64,000 bases of DNA, taken from NCBI RefSeq assembly GCF_900099775.1, contig NZ_FMTM01000001.1, positions 248,001 through 312,000 of the forward strand, read 5' to 3'. The number at the start of each line of letters is the position of its first letter. Positions within the stretch are counted from its first letter, which is position 1. Of the stretch, positions 62,235-64,000 are shown one piece after another. The notes below the pieces were generated by a model, which saw only the letters and a program-made list of their open reading frames with translations, searched no databases and was not told the DNA's origin. Both the position numbers and the translations under genes were made by a program. Origin of the DNA: Rhizobium mongolense subsp. loessense. Lineage in GTDB: Bacteria > Pseudomonadota > Alphaproteobacteria > Rhizobiales > Rhizobiaceae.

Positions 62235-63121
62235 GCTTGCGCCAGCACCTTGGCCGGCACACCCTCCAGTTTTGCCCGGGCAACGTGAAAGGCGTCCTCG
62301 ACATAGGCGAACTTGACAGCCTGCCAGCCGCAATATTCCCTGACGAAATCGCGCGACACCCATAACTGCGTCTTCCTGGGCTCGTCGTACCAGCCAAGGC
62401 AGCCTTGTTGCACTGCCTTTGCAAAAAGGCGCTGCAGGTGCGTTCGCGACATCATGAAATCGCCGGCCAGGTTGCGCGTTTCGACGCGGCCAACGTCGAA
62501 CCGATCCGTGTCGGCACCGTTAAGGTCAATTCGTGCCATGAGATGGTCCACTACCAGACCGCCCGCTTCCGTCCAAAGGAAGAGAGCAATTGGCTCCGGA
62601 GGCTCCCGCCAGGCGGTATCTTCGAGGCAGCTGCGGGCAACCAGCGGCTGGGCAATCCGAAGAAGCTCCGGATGCGCCTGCAGGTAGCCGGCGCGATCGC
62701 CGTGGTCCAACATGTCGAGGGCGGCGAGATTGGCGAGAAGCCAGCCGTACATTGCCTGATTACTGACTTCGGCCGGCTCGAAATGGCGCGGGCGGCGGCG
62801 CTCTTCGCCCGGCGCATAGGTAATGAAGCGATAGGTGAAGAGCTCTTCGATGAAGTTCAAAACCGTGTTGCGGCTCGCGACCTTGTGTTGTGTTATCAGC
62901 GTCGTCAGCGAAACTGCGGAAAAACCCGAAGAGGGATCGCCAGGATCGTACTGCATGGCGAGAGCATAGGCCGTCTGTGTGAGGAGCCAGCGTTGGTGGG
63001 AGGTGAGCAAACGGGCAAGACGCGGACCGGCTTGGAACATGCCGCGCAAGGTTCCGGCCAGATGACGGATGCTGAGCAGAAAATCAGGGTGCCGCGCCAG
63101 TTCTTCTGCCGTAAATTTCAT
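62231..63121 (-). CDS. Conserved protein with probable winged-helix domain
   Basis: A 296-residue protein of unknown function. It contains two segments that look like helix-turn-helix units: SAVSLTTLITQHKVASRNTVLNFIEELFTYRFITY (about residues 67-100) and a second near residue 225, DFMMSRTHLQRLFAKAVQQGCLGWYDE. The rest is helical with many Leu and Ala. A DNA-binding or regulatory role is inferred only. It stands alone and is convergent with the two small genes. Confidence 0.6.
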   Translation of the reverse strand: MKFTAEELARHPDFLLSIRHLAGTLRGMFQAGPRLARLLTSHQRWLLTQTAYALAMQYDPGDPSSGFSAVSLTTLITQHKVASRNTVLNFIEELFTYRFITYAPGEERRRPRHFEPAEVSNQAMYGWLLANLAALDMLDHGDRAGYLQAHPELLRIAQPLVARSCLEDTAWREPPEPIALFLWTEAGGLVVDHLMARIDLNGADTDRFDVGRVETRNLAGDFMMSRTHLQRLFAKAVQQGCLGWYDEPRKTQLWVSRDFVREYCGWQAVKFAYVEDAFHVARAKLEGVPAKVLAQA

Positions 63122-63333
63122 GGGCGTCCCGCTCGCAAGCCAGCGTTCGGAGCAGCTAAGGACGGGGACCAGGATCCGGCATCAGCGACCAATCAGACAT
63201 GCAAGGCTTTGAATAAATGAAGTTTCGTCATATTTAGAAACCACAATTGGGGGCCGATTGGTATCCTTAAATTTCGCGAGTGCCGTCCCGGCCGGGTAGG
63301 ACAACCGGCGGGCGGATTTCTGCCTTGATCCGA

Positions 63334-64000
63334 TCAGGGCTGCGGCGTTCCGGCTTTCCGGGCTTTGCGGCGTTCCAACCCGAGTTGATGCTCGCGGTAG
63401 ATGATGAATATGCCGGCTGCGATGACGATCGCCGTTCCGACCATCATATGGACGCCCGGGACATCGCCAAACACGAAATAGGCGACAATGCCGCCAAGCA
63501 GGATCGACGTGTATTCGAACGGCGCCACTGTCGACACATCAGCGTGACGGTAGCTCTCCGTCAGAAGGATTTGCCCGACGCCGCCGCAAAAGCCTGCGCA
63601 GACCAGGAGAAACTTCGTGTTAAGATCGAGCGAGGCCCAGCCGAACGGCAGCGTCGCTAGCGAGAAGAGCGATGCGATCATCGAGAAATAGAGAACGATT
63701 GTCGCCGTCCTCTCCTCTTCGACGAGCTTGCGGACCTGGATCATCGCCATGCCGGCAAGCACAGCGGACATCAGGACGCACAACGCCCCGACTCCCTGCT
63801 CTGCCTCCATGCCGCCCTGCCTGAAAAGCGTAAGCTTGGGCCATGAGACGATGGCAACGCCTATGATACCGAAGAAAACCGCACTCCAACGGTATATTCT
63901 GACCGTCTCCCCGAGGAAGACTGCCGCGAATATGACAGCGACCAAGGGTGTCGCATAGCCGAGCGCAATCGCCTCGGGCAACGGCAGATGCAGTAGGCCG
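63334..64000 (-). CDS. EamA/DMT transporter (partial, runs off window)
   Basis: Only the last 220 or so residues are visible. The frame is open to the right edge, beginning LLHLPLPEAIALGYATPLVAVIFAAVFLGE, the end of the first EamA repeat. A complete second repeat follows (VLMSAVLAGMAMIQVRKLV, FCGGVGQILLTESYRHADVSTVAPFEYTSILLGGIVAYFVFGD). The true start must lie beyond 64000. The substrate is unknown. Confidence 0.85.
   Translation of the reverse strand, partial: GLLHLPLPEAIALGYATPLVAVIFAAVFLGETVRIYRWSAVFFGIIGVAIVSWPKLTLFRQGGMEAEQGVGALCVLMSAVLAGMAMIQVRKLVEEERTATIVLYFSMIASLFSLATLPFGWASLDLNTKFLLVCAGFCGGVGQILLTESYRHADVSTVAPFEYTSILLGGIVAYFVFGDVPGVHMMVGTAIVIAAGIFIIYREHQLGLERRKARKAGTPQP

Noticed and set aside
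1..64000. CRISPR arrays, insertion sequences, prophage genes, replication origin
   Set aside because: No regularly spaced direct repeats, transposase, integrase, phage structural genes or DnaA-box cluster were found.

Overview
The window is chromosomal DNA from an alphaproteobacterium of the Rhizobiaceae, most likely Rhizobium in the broad sense. The basis is the gene content and protein style: a lepB-rnc-era group downstream of rsh and rpoZ, a RopA-type porin, an iolY/iolR/iolCDEB block with an IolC-DUF2090 fusion, DUF1127 and DUF3563 small proteins, and high-GC genes separated by AT-richer promoters. No insertion sequence, prophage, CRISPR array or replication origin was seen. The species is not assigned.

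Layout. 1-6.9 kb (minus strand): era, rnc, lepB, acpS, a DUF2062 membrane protein, a DUF3563 small protein, rsh and rpoZ. 7.1-14.0 kb: NYN-domain protein, DUF3830 protein, smpB, dapA, a soluble lytic transglycosylase, an alpha/beta hydrolase and a RopA-like porin. 14.0-14.9 kb: a gene-poor stretch ending in tRNA-Ser(GCT). 14.9-24.1 kb: a ferredoxin-reductase-like flavoprotein, then the myo-inositol catabolic block iolY-like / iolR / iolC-D-E-B with visible IolR-type operators. 24.1-32.7 kb: an AraC-type regulator flanked by two small genes that share a 23-bp upstream motif, two paralogous PilZ proteins, a LysR regulator, a host-attachment-family protein, an HisC-like aminotransferase, Sel1-like and DUF2147 proteins and a GST. 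32.7-37.9 kb: AMP nucleosidase, three YCII/DGPF proteins with an ECF42-type sigma factor, and a flippase-like membrane protein. 38.0-40.6 kb: a GT2 transferase and a GT39/ArnT-like protein, separated by the 3' remnant of a second ArnT-like gene. 40.6-43.4 kb: a divergent class III aminotransferase and glutamine-synthetase-like enzyme, suggestive of polyamine or amine catabolism. 43.5-54.7 kb: DUF4242-cyclase fusion, lipid kinase, MFS exporter, HxlR regulator with a divergent alcohol dehydrogenase, MgtE, Lrp regulator with a divergent EamA exporter, ETF-QO and an SDR. 54.8-64 kb: an RND efflux pair, a YegD-like Hsp70, a divergent family-4-like uracil-DNA glycosylase, several small proteins, a winged-helix-like protein and a truncated EamA transporter.

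The points most worth a second look are: (1) tandem TGTCGAAT-N11-TTCG(T/A)C elements upstream of the DGPF-ECF42 operon; (2) the 23-bp motif repeated on both sides of the AraC gene, which may be its operator; (3) IolR-type GGAA-N6-TTYC sites overlapping the iolC promoter; (4) the glycosyltransferase remnant, evidence of a recent deletion; (5) a uracil-DNA glycosylase lacking two of the four Fe-S cysteines; (6) a DUF4242-cyclase fusion with Gln at the usual transition-state Asn. All functions are assigned by reading the sequence; no database search was run.
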